Positions 34,912-49,744 are shown, counted from the stretch's first letter. The stretch is 64,000 nucleotides of DNA from Ceratotherium simum simum (GCF_000283155.1 NW_004454175.1:7922071-7986070), one strand, 5' to 3'. The notes: a model not told the origin generated them from the letters alone. Numbers and translations are program-made.

Positions 34912-36659
34912 GTAAGGAAGCATGATGTCTTTCTTGCTAATGGAACAGAACAGAATTATTTGAAGAACGTCAAAGAGCGTGACATTGCCAAAAGATTTCA
35001 ATTCAGGATTTCAGTTAGCAATAATCTAACAAGCTAGTTTATAAAATGGATCATAAACAAAATCAGAAATAAATATTATAGGAATTGTCTCAGCCAACAG
35101 CCTGCTTTTCTTCTAGAATGACACATTGGTGATGATACGCTATGAAATGTTTTGTTAGCATTCACTGTCATGTCTTCGGGTGTTTGCATAGAATCTGGTT
35201 CAGTGCTTATTAATGAGGCCGGTGGAAAGTTGTTTAATTAGGTTCCAAAGTTCAAATTACAGCCCTAGAGATGCTTATATCTTTACAGAGTAGGTTTTTT
35301 ATTATGAAAGGTTGTCATGGGGTGGGCAATGAGCCAGCATTGGCTACAGCTTTGCTGCTAATGTCATCTCTGAATAATGCAATTGACAAGTAACCAGATC
35401 AATTTTCAGCACTGCCCATTTGAGAGCCGTTCTAAAGGGCTGTATCCATTTTTTGAGGTTTTATTTTCCATTTCCTGTAAAAAGTAAAGCTGCATTATTA
35501 TTCCTGATAAAGGACTGTGATCTGCAATACGCAAACATTATTTACTTATTGAATGGGGGTGATTTTAATCTCACATTTAAGTGCTGTTTCTAGAAATACA
35601 AGTAAGACAGCAAATGTCATGGCATTAATTTGTAACTAGGCAGGACTTGGAGTTGGATTTTTGGTAGGTATAAACAATAAGAGTAGACAAAAGGAATTTG
35701 AATGGTGGAAACATAATAAGTCTAAGTATAGGTTGTAGTGAATGATCTGTTTTAAGAATGCCAGGGCAAAATAGTCTTCGACTTTTTCAGATTCCTTTCT
35801 AGTTAGAGAAACATACATGAGATAAGAAAGCAAAATTCTAATACAATATTCATCATTGAACCCAAGTATAGGAAGGTGTTTAGCCAATGGGAAACAAATA
35901 AGCAAATTTATTCCTGTTGAAAACAAAAAATTATGATTTGGTCCTATACCTTTAAAGTGCTATAGAATTTTAAAATCATTTTCAAATATATCTCAGAATA
36001 AATGTTAACTTAATTCTATTTGGTTGAATAAGAGATGCAAATGGTATGCACTTATAGTTTGCAAGTAAGTACAAGTAAATAAACATAATAATAAAATCTC
36101 CTTAGATAGGAGGTAATTTTATAGCAATTTCCAATCACTACCTTTGCCCATAGTGACAGACTTTTCCACAATCTCCTAGAGCTTACCTCCCTATGCCAAC
36201 CTTTAAAAGTGTTGCTCAACTTGATTTCTAGGTGTCCTTCTGCCTACTAAAGAGCAGAGTTCTGCAGGCATTGTGACTGAACATAGTGAAACCATGTAAC
36301 CGACCTTTGTGGCTCTCGTTTGAGCCATTTCTTGAGTGCCAAATATGTGCTATTGATGACGAAAGTGAGCATCAGAGAGATGAAGTGACTTTTGTTTAAG
36401 ACATTCCACTAGAAGTGACAGACGACACTCAGATAATTACACTCAGACAATGACAGACAAACTGAGATAGTCCTAATTCTAAAGCCCACACATTTTCTAC
36501 GGCATGATGTTACCCCTGCAAATTTCAGTTTGCATTACTTAGTGAAGGAATGTGATTAGACATTCAAGCCCTATCGACAAGCAAACCCGAACTTCAAATA
36601 AATCCTTTCTCTAAACCACTTAGCTTAGTGGACTAGGAATTATATTTAAATATCCCTGT

Positions 36660-36887
36660 CTGGGGGCCGGCCCCGTGGCTTGGCGGTTGGGTGCGCACGC
36701 TCCGCTGCTGGCGGCCCGGGGTCGATCCCGGGCGCGCACCGACGCACCGCTTCTCCGGCCATGCTGGGGCCGCGTCCCACATACAGCAACTGGAAGGATG
36801 TGCAGCTATGACATACAACTATCTGCTGGGGCTTTGGGGGAAAAATAAATAAATAAAATTAAAAAATAAATAAATAAATAAATAAAT
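36660..36887 (+). mobile_element. Young-looking ERE1-type SINE
   Basis: Near-consensus copy: GGGGGCCGGCCCCGTGGCTT, then 'CACATACAGCAACTGGAAGG' and 'GGGGCTTTGGGGG', ending in an (AAAT)n tail. The duplicated target AAATATCCCTGT (36648-36659 and 36888-36899) is exact. About 18 CpGs remain in the first 120 bases although the surrounding DNA is CpG-poor, which argues for recent insertion. Confidence 0.93.
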
Positions 36888-37334
36888 AAATATCCCTGTG
36901 AACCAAACAGGTTTTGTCTAGTAACCTTTTTCTTACCAGATCTCCTAATCATTAGATGGCATTGTCCTATTTCCCTTATTGACTCCATCCTTCTCTCTGT
37001 TTACAAGCACCACTGGAGAGAACTTAGATGCAAATAGCATCTCACAGAGAACTATGTTATTTTAGTAATGTCACCTCTCTGCATCTTCATCCTTCTTTTG
37101 GAAATGAAAATACTTTACAAGGGACAGATCAGCCTTTGGCTGTGTATAGCAAGGTTTATGGCAACCAGAAGTTTTTGGACTAGCGATGGATTCTTGAAGC
37201 AAAAAAATCACATGCCTGTATAGCTTTCCCAGTAAAAATGATCTAGAACCACGATTATTGGGGAAATAATCTAAGGACCCAACAAACAAACAGCAACAAA
37301 AGAACACTTCACCAAACCAAACCAGACCTAGAGA

Positions 37335-37510
37335 CTGGTCTTTATTAGCCAGGTGGTCTTAGGTAAGGGACAACATCTCCAAGCTTTATCTTCTCGTCTA
37401 TAAAATACAGATTACAATAGCCATCCTTTCTACTTCACAGAGTTGTTGTAACAATTGAAACAGTTAATGTGAATACATCTTAAAATTTGCAAAGTGCAAC
37501 AAATGTTAGG
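37335..37510 (-). mobile_element. MIR SINE
   Basis: Reverse-complement MIR order: 'GGTGGTCTTAGGTAAGGGAC', 'TTTATCTTCTCGTCTATAAA', then 'TTCACAGAGTTGTTGTAAC' and a CATTT-like end. Confidence 0.65.
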
Positions 37511-37673
37511 TCTCATTAGCTGATGTTCTGGAATACAAACTGTGCAGGTGATATTAAAGAGTTAAGATATAATAAGAAGAACAGAAGCTTCGTAATCTCA
37601 TCTGCACTAAATATTTCTGCCCTATTCAACAATTCTTTATGTTCCAAATATTATCTGAACACTTTCTATCAAA

Positions 37674-37694
37674 CAAAACAAAACAAAACAAAAC
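37674..37694 (+). repeat. (CAAAA)n microsatellite
   Basis: Four to five copies of CAAAA followed by CAACAACAACAA. No adjoining SINE was recognised. Confidence 0.8.
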
Positions 37695-40600
37695 GGCAAC
37701 AACAACAAAAACCTCGTTAAGTGTTAGATGATCTTCTTCAAGCAATTGCTTCTTCTAGCCCTCAAAAGCAATGTGTTCTTTTACAAATAAAAATTGGGTG
37801 CAGCTTTAAATTCTGGTAAACTAAACAGATCTCTTCAATTTATTGAAATTGCCCAGGAAACAACTGAGTGTTTTTGGAATTACCTGTCATTAATGCTGTT
37901 TAAAATTCAAATCCCTGAAAAATCTTTCTTTATTGTCAATTAATGAGGCAAAGAAAATTAAATTTTCCATTATAGAGACATAATTAACAAACCTTTCCAA
38001 TTCACATGATGAGATTGGTGTATTGTAATCATTGTTAAATGAATTAGACATAGCTCCTTTTTTTTTTTGCCTTTGTAGAAGTTTGCAGAAATAGTCAATT
38101 ATATAGCATATTAGAAAGAATGATTTGATTTTAGATTTAGAAGTACATATGCATTCTGTTTATATTTGATAGAAGGGAAATAGAATAGAAAGATATTGCA
38201 TCACGTAAATCCAGATTGCTTGATTGCTAGTTCATCGATGCTGGTCTAAACATATAGACGAGGTAGGCACCCGACTGATGGATTCCAGGGACAGCAAAAT
38301 GTCCCATCAGCCCCTTTCTAACCAATGGCCTAGAATTCTCAGCACTAAGGGCATTACGTAAACAGATATATAACCTGTTAAGGATATGTCACTCTCTCGC
38401 ACAGATTAATCAGTTTAACTCAAAATAATGGGAAACAGGACTAAAAATTTTGAATTGAAGGCATCTTGTCTGAAAAAATTTAATAGCAAAGGACGTATTT
38501 TTATGGTAGAGAGAGCAGAAACTGTGTTTGCTTCCAAGAATGACTCTAAACAGCCAGATGGCTAAGATACTGGAAGCTTGAGGTGTGGGAGTAGAGAAGC
38601 ACCAAAGACAAATTTCATCTTTTTTAAATGTTTTCTGGGGCTGCCAACGTGAGTGACCTTGTAGCAATCTGCTTATCTGTCTGTATTTTCAGTTCGTCTT
38701 CTGATTAAGGGCCTGTTTATGATAAGCTCTCTGAGACTATGTAGTAGAGCCTCATTGTCTATCCTTTACTGCGTGCTGTTTACTTTTACTCTTTTATAAT
38801 CTGTAGTTAACTGGTTTGGTTACCTGTATTTTTATTTAAAGGGATGACTACACAGAAATTCTCTCTGTTTAGAAATAAATGGTAATGCCACTTTCTGCAG
38901 TTTATTTCATCACATTTCTGGATTTACTTAAACATTGCTTGTCTTTAAGTAGACGTATAAGAAGACTGTACATTTGGTTACCAGTATTAGAAATCTAGAA
39001 TTGGAAAAGAACTTCAAGCAATATCTAATCCAACCACACATCTTCATGAAAGATACATAAATCAACCCAAGTCCCTGAGAATCACTCCATTTTATATATC
39101 TCAGAGAAGAATCCCTAACTACCCCTAGTTTTCAATTCCAGATCCAATAATTTTAGATGCTAGAAAATATAATTTCTTAAACCAAATTTGAGTAATGTCC
39201 CATTTTATTCTAAAATAACTCTTCATTTTCTCTCTTCAATAAAAATTCGTTTATTCACCTTTTTAAATACATAAAAGAATTTTTTATTATTTTCTTTTCT
39301 GGATTGAGTATTCCCAGTCCCTTATAAGGACCTTAATGAACTCTATCCAAATTCTCCTTGTCTCGTGGCGTTTGGAGCCCAGGACTAGACACAGTCTTCC
39401 GGTAAAAAGCCAGCCTAGACCAGGCCATCTGAATATTAAAGTTTGTGGCATCCATTCTTCTCCACTTACTGTTAAGCAGAGAAAATATGGTTACAATTAG
39501 ATTTAATGGACCTGAGGCCTATTAAACATGAGTGAACTGTAAGAGGCCTAGAACATAGTGAAGATTTGGGTAAGTACCCAGGAGTTTTGGCGTCGTTTAA
39601 AAGTTTGTTGTACATCTAAGAAATGGAACCAGAAACATAATGTAAAATGATTTGGGGGGATATTTATTGAACTTCCTATCACAGCTGAATTTGCAGATTG
39701 ATTTTATCTTTGACACTTTTAGCTCCAAATATTCTTAGAGATGAGGAATAAAAACAAAACCATTTTCTCACATGGGTCAGGATTCTAAAAATTAGTTGGT
39801 ATGAGACATATGTATTAAATATCACACTATCTCCTTTCAACCTTGATAGTAAGTCTAGTCAGTAGAGACAACTGGGAATCTAACTGATTGGGCCGTTCAA
39901 CTCTCAAACTGAAAATGAAGCCACAGTCCATTCTCAACGTTGTATATGACATTCTAAATGAGGCTTGCATTTCAGGACTCTGATACTAAGTTACTAATGA
40001 CATTTTGAAGGCTCTGGATTTATAATCCTGAGACATTGGATGCTAGCTAGAGAATATTGCTGGACTCAGACTGAGTCGTTCCAAACAGAGGGGCTCTAGG
40101 AATTTCTAACGATCAGAGGTTTTGCAGGACCAGCAAAGTTGAAGTGGACATTTATTTCCAGTGTTAGAGCATTCATGTTCACACAATCTCTTTTCATGGA
40201 CACCCTGTGTTTTACAAAATTAACGATTTATGGTCAAAAGGCAATGAGCACTTTGAGTGCAAGCTTCAGGAATCACACTGAGGATTTTTCTGGGACTCCT
40301 AAGGATGAGTAAGATATCATCAGCCACAGAGCTGGAGGTGCCTGTCACCCCCACGGACCTCCAATCAAAGGTATTCAAGTAAAAGCTGTACTGGACCCAT
40401 AGTCCATACAGTTTTGTTTTCTTCCAAGTTTTCTCATCTTCTTTGGGAATGTGGTTCTTATTAATTTTGACCCGCAATCCTTGTTAATTGTTCAGCATTT
40501 ATTTTGCTTTCTCAGTATAAATGACAGTACAAAACAAAGAAAGGTCCAGTGTTTGAAGACCATTCAACAGTTAACTGGTATTAATTTCTAAAGAATTGTC

Positions 40601-41124
40601 AGAAAAGCCTATTTTTTTCTCCTCAGCATTTATTTCTATGAGTTATTGAATGCCAAACCATGCTGAATGATTTAAAGACAAGTGACTCATATGCCTTTCA
40701 GAGATGCATGTACTGTACAATTGATTGACTTATTTTCCCATAACTATTCCGTCTCTGCAGCCAAATAGCCCAATCAATTGGAATAATTGTGAGCCAAAGA
40801 TGAGGTTCTAGTTCTCAGGAATGCCAAGGTTTGCATACTGTAAGTGTTCAAAGGAACTCGTATAATCTTCAAATTAAATGAAAGCAAAATGAAAGGGCAA
40901 ATCATAAAACTATGAAATAGTTCTACTTCGTTGCAGCAAATTACTACTTTTGCTCATTTTGAATGATAGCATATATTGCTCACCTTTTATGCTGATTTTA
41001 ATTACAAATGGCTTAGTGAAATATGACTGAATGGTGGTAGGGTCAATGCATTTCATTTTTCTCAGTCTCTGTTTCCCTACTTGTGGAGATGCAGAAGATG
41101 AAAATAACTCTAAGGTACTTTTGC

Positions 41125-41335
41125 ATGGCATAGCCAGGCAGTATTTGTAGCAGGTAAAGCACTGGCTTTGCGGTAAGACCTGGCGTTGAATCCCAGCTTT
41201 GCCAGTTACTTGCAGTGAGACATTGAGTGTGTACTTAACCTCTAAGGGCTGGATTTCCTCCTTTCTTAAATAAGATGCTGAGGTGTGAGAAAACGCATAG
41301 CACGATGCCTGGAACCAAGTAGATACTAAAGATGT
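41125..41335 (-). mobile_element. MIR SINE, nearly full length
   Basis: Contains 'AAAGCACTGGCTTTGCGGTA', 'CTGGCGTTGAATCCCAGCTT', 'GCCAGTTACTTGCAGTGAGA', 'TTAACCTCTAAGGGCTGGA' and 'TAGCACGATGCCTGGAACC', in the order of an inverted MIR. A 149-aa minus frame across 40910-41359 is created by this repeat and is not a gene. Confidence 0.85.
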
Positions 41336-42817
41336 GTGATCCAGCTGCGTCGTACTCAAGCTGAGAAAAGCCGAGTACTCCTAAAAGCTGCATTTCTTAT
41401 CAGAAGATAGCCCAGCTCTTTTCCAAACCTGACTTCATTAGGCATTGTCAGTGTCCCCAGAGTAGCGGGTTCTTGATAAGAGAAAAGATGTACCATACCT
41501 CTAATTCATCAGGATAAGAATATACAATTATGGAATTGTTATGTATCTTATACTGTGGTATTTGTTCAACTGAGCATGACTTGTTTACAAATATAATTTT
41601 CATGAAATATGAGTTTTTTAGAATTTTCTTTAAAATAAGCATGCTACTGATGTCTATAAAGTTGTGAAAAAGCTATTGTAAGCAATAGAGATCTTTGTGG
41701 CAGATTTGTATTTGACCAAAAATGAAACTCATATTCTAAGTGTGTGGAGAGAAAAATGGTTGAATAGGTTTCAAAAATATAAAAATCCTTTAGAGTTGTC
41801 TATCAAACACTCATTTGGTTACTCACATTTGATTCCACTCCATTTGTTCTCACTTCCTTCCATACACCATCCCTGTGCTGTATTCTGGGTAGAGCTTTCT
41901 TTCTTGGTTCCTTCTTTTGGTTCCTTTGCCAGCTCCTAGGCTTAGTCTAGACTGATTCATTTGTATAAGTCAGTCTCCGTCTTTTCCACCAATTTCTCTT
42001 ATTTAAATTGTAGCACCAGACTCACTTAAATTTCAAAAATTTTCCCTGAGTAATCTGATTCATTGTTTGGCTTCGTTATTCCAACACTCTCCTCCCAACT
42101 CCAACTCTTGAAGCTATTTCTGACATTCAATTCAATTTAATAAATATTTAACTAGTCTTTATTCTAAATCCTCCATGAGCACGTGGTCTAGGTAACAGAG
42201 AATAATACAACTAGATGAACTAGGATACAATTGTAATAATAGAAATCTCAATTGCTCAGACCATGGTAAAGATTAACTCTGGCCAAGACATAGAGACACT
42301 TATTTGTCATGCTCATTATTCTGTAAAACATTTGTATGACTTATTTTGATCTTTTGGCTTTAAGTTCTTAAGGATGGGAATCAGAGCTAAAATTTTACTA
42401 TTTAGTCCAAATTATTAGAGTAGATATATCTAGTAGAGTAGATATTAGATGCCCATGGGCTATTAAATTTAAATGGATAAAAAATAGATCGTCGAATCCA
42501 ATGTCACTCCATCAAACTTTTTGGGCACCTACTCTGATTAAGGCACATTGTTAGCTGCTCTGGGGGATAAAATAGGTAAGTCATCATTCTTGCTTTCATG
42601 GAGACAACTACCTGAGACATATTTATAAGTTGACACATGTATATTGATAGCAAAACCAACAGCATGTGGCACAAATATAAAACATATTTTAATTCAATAC
42701 GGAAATGTCTACTGTAGGACATTTTTGAGGATTAGATTATAATGTGGTAAAGTACGGTATAAAGACTGGATGCTTGATTAATGACAACTATGATTTTGGG
42801 GAGGCAGGCACCTAGAA

Positions 42818-42935
42818 CTTAGGAGTAGAGGAGTTGGAATCACTCGGGTCTGGATGTGGATCTCAGATGGCCGCTTACTGCCTGGGTTACCCCAGGGAAG
42901 GTGCTCATCCACCTAATGCTCATTGAGTAAGGAAG
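42818..42935 (-). mobile_element. MIR SINE fragment
   Basis: 'GTTGGAATCACTCGGGTCTG', then 'GCCGCTTACTGCCTGGGTTA' and 'CCTAATGCTCATTGAG' follow the inverted MIR pattern. Confidence 0.55.
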
Positions 42936-45074
42936 CTGGGTTCAGGTGGCTTCAAAATGCATGTTTTTTTTTTTTCAACACTACTATATTTCACTAACTA
43001 TAAAACATTCATTACAAAGAAGGCTATTCTGCATCCATTGAATAAACAGACGTGGGTTTTTGTGTCTGCATAGTAATAGAAATGGATCACATCATCATTA
43101 GCTGTTCTGAGGAGTTTAAGGACACGTGCAGTTTCAAATTTAAGACCGAAAAAGTTACTAACAGTTCTTTCTAATTGCTTCTAGTTTATAGTCATATTTA
43201 AGAAAAACAGTGAATTAGTGGTACTTGGTGACCTCTAACAAAAAATTTGGCCAAGCTACATAATTAACGTAGAAGAGTAATTTCCATATTTCTTTATTTT
43301 AGAACTGCTCAGGAACTAGCCTTCAAGCTTTGGGATTTTCTACCCTTCTCCCACCATTTTCTAGTCATGACTTTGATCAAGTAGTGATCTGACACTGGGC
43401 CAGCAATTCCAGACACCATTTGGTAGCAGAATTTACCAGAGTCTTAAGCTGAAATGCTCCTAGGGCCCAGGCAGGCGACATAGATGAGTGCCTGGGCACT
43501 GTATAGGACATTGTGACAGGGACTATGGTCTACTTGGAGGATGCAAGCCTCATTCAAAGCTTTCAAATTAAACAGACAGACAAAACTACAACGAAAGAAA
43601 AAAACACTGTGAGGGATGGGGGCGCCTACATGGTAGGATTTTTAGAGATGCTGGAAAATATCTCCCTAAATCAGTTTCCATACTACCTGAAATTTTACCT
43701 TTTGAAGTTATTACTATTACTAAACTCCATCTTCTAGAAGACAAGAACTCTGACCAGATGTGACACTGTCCCTGACACTTTAGAGAAGTGGTCTACCTGG
43801 AGCTCAGAAGGGATCTGTGAAAGTCGGAGGTGGAGGGAGAGGAAGCTCCTGGAGCAAATGTCCCAGATGCAAAGATTAGGGATCTCAGAATTCGTCTCCT
43901 CCCTCCCAGTCTGTTTGCTGTCCCTGCCTTCTCCATACTCTGTCCCCTTCAGATCTTCGCTAATATTCCAGGGCCCCCCACCACATGTTGGGAAGTTACA
44001 TCTAAATCTATAAATCTTCTCTGTGCTATGGGTGGAAGACTGTCTCTGAATTTAACTCAGTGACTTTGTATCACTTAGAGTAATTTGATATAGTGACGAC
44101 TATAGTGCTTAACAAAGCTGTTTGTGAAATAAGTTGCCAAAATCTGCATCATCAAAGGGAGATATATCGACAGTCTGGTTAGAGTACAATTACAGTTCAA
44201 CCTTGGCAATAACGCTGAGGGAAAAGTACTGTGTGAACTAAGAAAAGCTAGGAAACTTCTTTTTTTTTTTTTTTCGTTCTGTGGGAGCAATTTTCCATCA
44301 TTATGGGACACAATTTTCAGAATCACACTCTTTAAATATAAATACATATTGACTTGCTTGTAAAAATAGAACTGAAAGCACAAAATGGAAGAATGAGAAC
44401 AACAGTTATTTTGGAATCCAATTTTTAGAATAATTTGCCTCAATGAGGCAACATCATTTTATGCTTTTGTTCCCTATCTGATGAAGAATAGACAATTAGA
44501 AAACATATACACAGATATCTACATGCACAAACACACGTACACATGCCCGTCTGTGTGTAAAAATATCACAGGCTATTTATCCATGTAATAAAATCTGTCC
44601 CCACTAAGTGAGTTGACTTACAAAAAGGCCAGGACCTACCAAAGTATCTAGAAAAGCTTTGTGAATTCAGGTTATAAAAGGAATAAAACTAATAATAATT
44701 ATTTAAGTGTCTAACCCTTTGAATTAAAACCAATAGATCAAAAACTAATCACATTATTTGAAAAACCATGAATAAAAAACATTGAAATTACTGGCATAGA
44801 TTGAAAGGGTGAAATTTATTGAATTATTATTTTTTTAAGTCAGAAGAGTATTTTAGAAAATAAGTTACATTTATGAAGTGTTAATTGCTTTAAGACTATC
44901 TTCTCATTTGGGTAGATTTCCTATGCCCATTGTCATAATTCATGAATACAAGGAGAAGTATTATAATTAGACATAGAAACTGAGCCCCTCCTGCTACCAC
45001 TTGCAAGTCAATATCTAACTGAAATATGTCATCTAATTTGAAATCAATATTTAAACTCTTGACCTCAGCATTTC

Positions 45075-45345
45075 CGTTAATGATATCCCTATTCTTCTAA
45101 TTGCTTATCCACACCACCTTGGAATCATCTCTGACTCCTCTCTTTCTCCCTTACCCCCTAAAACTAGCAATGGCTTTTCTGCTGATTCTACTGTATAAGT
45201 TGAATCTATCCCTCTATATTTTTATTGCCTCTGCTCAGTCTAGGGCACTTATTGCTTTATTCCAAAATCATACAGTAACTTCTAACCTGCTTTTCCATGA
45301 CTTTAACAATGGGAGGTGGTTTTGTGTAGCACTAAGAGTCCTAAC
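45075..45345 (+). mobile_element. L2 LINE fragment
   Basis: 'CACCTTGGAATCATCTCTGA', 'CTCCTCTCTTTCTCCC' and 'CTGCTCAGTC' match a well-known L2 ORF segment in sense orientation. No open frame of useful length remains. Confidence 0.55.
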
Positions 45346-46584
45346 CTGAGAATCAGTGAACATGGCATGACTTAGAATCAAATCATGGAGTGACTCTGAA
45401 TCTCGGAGTCTTAGTTTCCAATTTCATGCAGCACAAACCACGGTAACTCCAACACTGGTTGTGCTGCTGGAATCAAGCAAGATGATGTATGCCAGCAAGA
45501 CTACTGATGGTAGATTTATTCTTTCCCCACTCTGGCTGTGTGACAGGTTTTTCCACAGACAATTATATAATGGGTAATTGAGTAGGGCAGCTTTGCTTTT
45601 CATAATTGATTTATTATGAAGTCTAATTTGTATCCTATAATTTACCTGTCCTAGCTTTTAATTAGCTATGATAAGGTACATGAGGTCTTCTCATAAGGAG
45701 CTCATATATTTTATCATAATCTGTACATGATTCCTATTTCTTGCTTTAAATAAGTCAATCACTTCCTCCATAGTCTATGGAATATTTATTACACAAACTG
45801 TTGATAATTGTACTAAAGCTGAGATTTAATTAAAGGAAAGAAATGAACAGAGGAAAGGAAAATAATTGTGTTAGATTATGGTTAACATTATTGCTTTATA
45901 ATTTCTTTTCCATTTCATCCTTTATTATTGGCTGAGGGCTCTAAAGCTGAATACAGGAACCTTGCTCATTTGCCATAGGTACCTTCCTATTGAAAACAAC
46001 TTTTCCATATGTGCAGGGATTTCAGATCAAGCAGGATAGACTCAGACTGGATTTGCTTTCCAAAGCACTGTAAAGATTATCCACTCTCCCTTCATGGACC
46101 CTAAGCTCTGACCACTTGCCCCCAGTGATTAAAAGTTTTTCAAGAAATGATGCCAGAGATCCACTCACCATCACATTTCAGTGAAGTAAAATGTCATGAA
46201 TGATTGAGCTAAAGTGGCTCATCTCAAATTATACCACAGGTCATTTTACTTGATGAATAGCCCAGAATTCTTGCTTTACTCAGCCAGCAAAGAGCACCTT
46301 TTTGCTTAAGATTTTGGAGACAGCTGAAGACATTTTCATACCCTAGTTCCCCAGTTCACAGCCGTCATTGGAATCAAGGCAAACTCCAGCTGTACTGTTT
46401 ATGTGGACAGTTATAGTATAAGGAACTTCAAGATATACTTTGAAATACATTTAGGACATAAAAGACAAAACATACCTCTAAGCTATAAATAAAATACTTT
46501 TAAAAACCATATAAGCTCAGAGGCAAATCTAAAGAGGTTAATAGTAATGTATCTTACTTTTGGTCATTTTATAGTTTGCAAACT

Positions 46585-46765
46585 TATTTCACCTATAATA
46601 TATATCCTCAACAACTCTGTAAGAGGAATATAATAACCTCCATTTTACAGAAGGAGGGTGATAAGTGAGCTGCTCAAGGTCAGGCAAGATAGTAAGTTAG
46701 TAGGTTTGAAATTTAAACATAGGTCGTCTAGCCAAGGTCAATGTGCTTCCCACTACATTAATAAC
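46585..46765 (+). mobile_element. MIR SINE
   Basis: 'TCCTCAACAACTCTGTAAGA', 'CCTCCATTTTACAGAAGGAG', 'GAGCTGCTCAAGGTCAGGCA' and a final 'TGTGCTTCCCACTAC' reproduce the MIR order. Confidence 0.75.
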
Positions 46766-47259
46766 ACTTTTCTTTCTGCAATAAACAACATCATACTCTT
46801 GCTATTTTATTTCTGTCTTCCTCATGGAAGTAATTATAAGCAAGTTCCTCATTGCAGCTTGGCCAAGTGAGATTCTATTTGATGTGATACCAGCACCTCT
46901 TTCCAGTCCAATGTAAGTAAGTTTGTTTTGGAGTGGTAATTCTACACTTTTTTCTTTTTCTTTTCTTTGGGAATTTATTAGATAAGAGGACTTTAGAGTT
47001 GTTAATACTAGATTTTTTATTATATAAGCAGAAACACAAGAAATCAGATAACCAAACAGAAAAATAAGTCTCACGCATTATCCTAGTCTTAGAGTTAGAT
47101 CCTGTTATTTATTCATGTCTCTCTTTGCCTACTTATATATCGACACTTATTAAAAAAATCATTGTCTTGACTTAAAACATTAGTTGGAAGGCTAACAGTT
47201 TACATTTGGATTTTAGTTGACTCAGAACACGACCAATTTGTATACATACTGGGATGTCA

Positions 47260-47430
47260 TGTTCCCTTCCCATCTACTGTAGTTCTTTTTATCCTCCTAG
47301 ACTCAGATTAAATCCCCCTTCCTCCATGAAACCTTCATCGACACTCCAGCTGGAAATGCTTTACTTAAGTTGAAGTAACTCATTTGCTCCAACTGATTGT
47401 CTACGACTTTCTATCACCTAGTAAAGCCCT
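47260..47430 (+). mobile_element. L2 LINE 3' fragment
   Basis: 'CCTAGACTCAGATTAAATCC', then 'CCTTCCTCCATGAAACCTTC' and 'ATCGACACTCCAGC' match the L2 segment just upstream of its 3' end. Confidence 0.55.
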
Positions 47431-49744
47431 GAAGGAATGGATTACAGAATTAATATATTTTGATACGAGTTGGAAGAAGAAAGATTGTCACGAGGCCCTT
47501 CCATGTGTATTAGGCTTTAGTTAAGTCCTCTCTGGGTAGCAGGGCTGCAGAACAGGGCTCTGAAGATCTGGGGAAATGAGGAGGAACCCTTACTGTGGAA
47601 GGAAAATAGAGACCTCTTCAAACTAACCTGATTATTTCACAAGGTTTCCTCATCCTCACATTTCATAAGTACCTACAAATGATAACCCATTGGATCATCA
47701 CCATCGTGAGCTCTTACGTTAAATATTTATGAGAGTAATTTAAAGTGGCCTTTGCAGCACAACACACAGGATGAACAAAGTTCTTGGAATCATCTCAGCA
47801 AGGATAAATTTTAGCAGTAGAGGACCTGAGCTGGTTGGTTCGTTGTTTTAGTACAGACTTGTTCTGAAGCAAGCACCACAGGCAACTAGTGACTGCGGAT
47901 ACACAGCTAATTTTCCATAATGATGATTTGGGGACTTCTTATGTTCTATAGGACAATTTAAAGCCGTAGTAGGTTTTGTCTAATGACCAATTTTATTCTT
48001 TCGTTGTTTTTAAATTACTTGAATCTGATTTTAAAATGTCAGTAAAATGATGATGGTGGAAAACTGAATATATAATCAATTTGGTCATTGAATTGGTCAA
48101 GAACTCAATTTAATGTCACCAAATAGCTGCCATATACTTTCCTTCTATGGTGACTAGCATATGGCCCCGGATAAATAGGGGCTAGGTTTTCTTTTCATTT
48201 CTTTTGAATTGTGAAATAAACATTTCACCTAGTAATTCTCCTTAAACTATTTCCCTTTCTTAGAAATAAGCTCTCAGGGAATAATTAGTAACCTGTAGTC
48301 AATACTGAAAATCAAACAGTTCATTACTTATCAAAAACATTTAAAATTACACAGCTTCATCCAAAATCCATTTGATTGATTTGCGGGTAAGATTTCTACG
48401 TAAGCAGAGCTTAATGACTGCAAGAAAAATAATTTTAGAGTGGACCTTGTACCTTATCCTTCCTTTCTCTCAGTTTTTACACAAGAAAATCATAGAAACA
48501 ACTTACTTTGGCCCCAGTGAATTATTTGCAATCATACGTATATACAGCTTCACATTACAACATTCCAGCTGCTTTATTACTTTCTGACTGAGTCAGATAA
48601 GATTGTGTTCTGTGTATTTTTATTATCTGGGTACTTATTAGCATGTTTATCATTATGGGCATAGTGCTGGTATATTACATAAAAATGAGCTCATTGCAGG
48701 CATCAGCTCCCTTTCCTTATTGCTAACTTAGTTTGACATTCTTCTTGGCAGTTTTTCCAGACATACCAAAACCCACTTTCTATTGAGATTTTTTTTCCCT
48801 TTTAATATTAAAATTTTCTGTGCAGCAGCTAGAATTTGGAATTGACTTCACTGTTTTTAGAGCTATGGGCCTACATTTCACTTCAGTGAAAAGTCTGAAA
48901 GGCTTTAGCATCAAACTATTTATGAGAAAATAGCCTTCTTAGATATGAAATAAACTTGAAACTTTGACACAGAATAAATTAAGAAGAAATGGAATATGAC
49001 TTCCTACCTCAAATCTTACTCTGTAAGGAATATATGCAAACTGAAACAAAATAAGACAAAACAAAAAAAATAAAAACAACTTAAAACATCATTTGTTCAT
49101 AAGCCATCAGATTTATATTTTTATTAATAATGTAATTATTATGTAATAATGAGCAAGATTCCTTGTTCTTAAAGTAGAATACTCAGATTGTGCTTTTTAT
49201 TAATAATTTTGATTGAATGTTTTAATGAAGGAAAAAAAGAAAGTGACTAAGACAAAAAGCATCAAAACAATATTTCAAAGAGCTGAAAAATAAAATGTTT
49301 TAACTTTTAATGTTGTTTATTAATATGCTTTATGATCTAGACTGATTCATGTGCTTTAAACACTCCAAATCCAAATTAGAAACATAGTAATATCCATACT
49401 AATTGCCACCAAACATTTGGTAGCAGAAAGCATATATGAAAAAAAGTGTGTTTATAAGATCACCCCAAATATCTGTACATTATAAGTCTCACCTTTTTTG
49501 TCTGTAATTTGTAGAACTATTCCATGCAGGGCCATGGTAAAAAACGAAACAACAAAAAAACCCCCAAAAAACTGCCATCGACCATTCTATTGGGACAGGA
49601 TTGATCTGTATTTCTCCTAGAGCCAAGCAAATAGCAAGGAGCTTCCTTTGGTGAGGAGCAGTGGTTAATAATATCGTGACAACTATCAACATGTTAGAAT
49701 TATAAAGGAGTTAGTTATTGAGCAGTTGTTGAACACCTACAGGT

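Noticed and set aside
40910..41359. 149-aa minus-strand open frame
   Set aside because: More than half of it lies in an inverted MIR; no domain or signal is visible.
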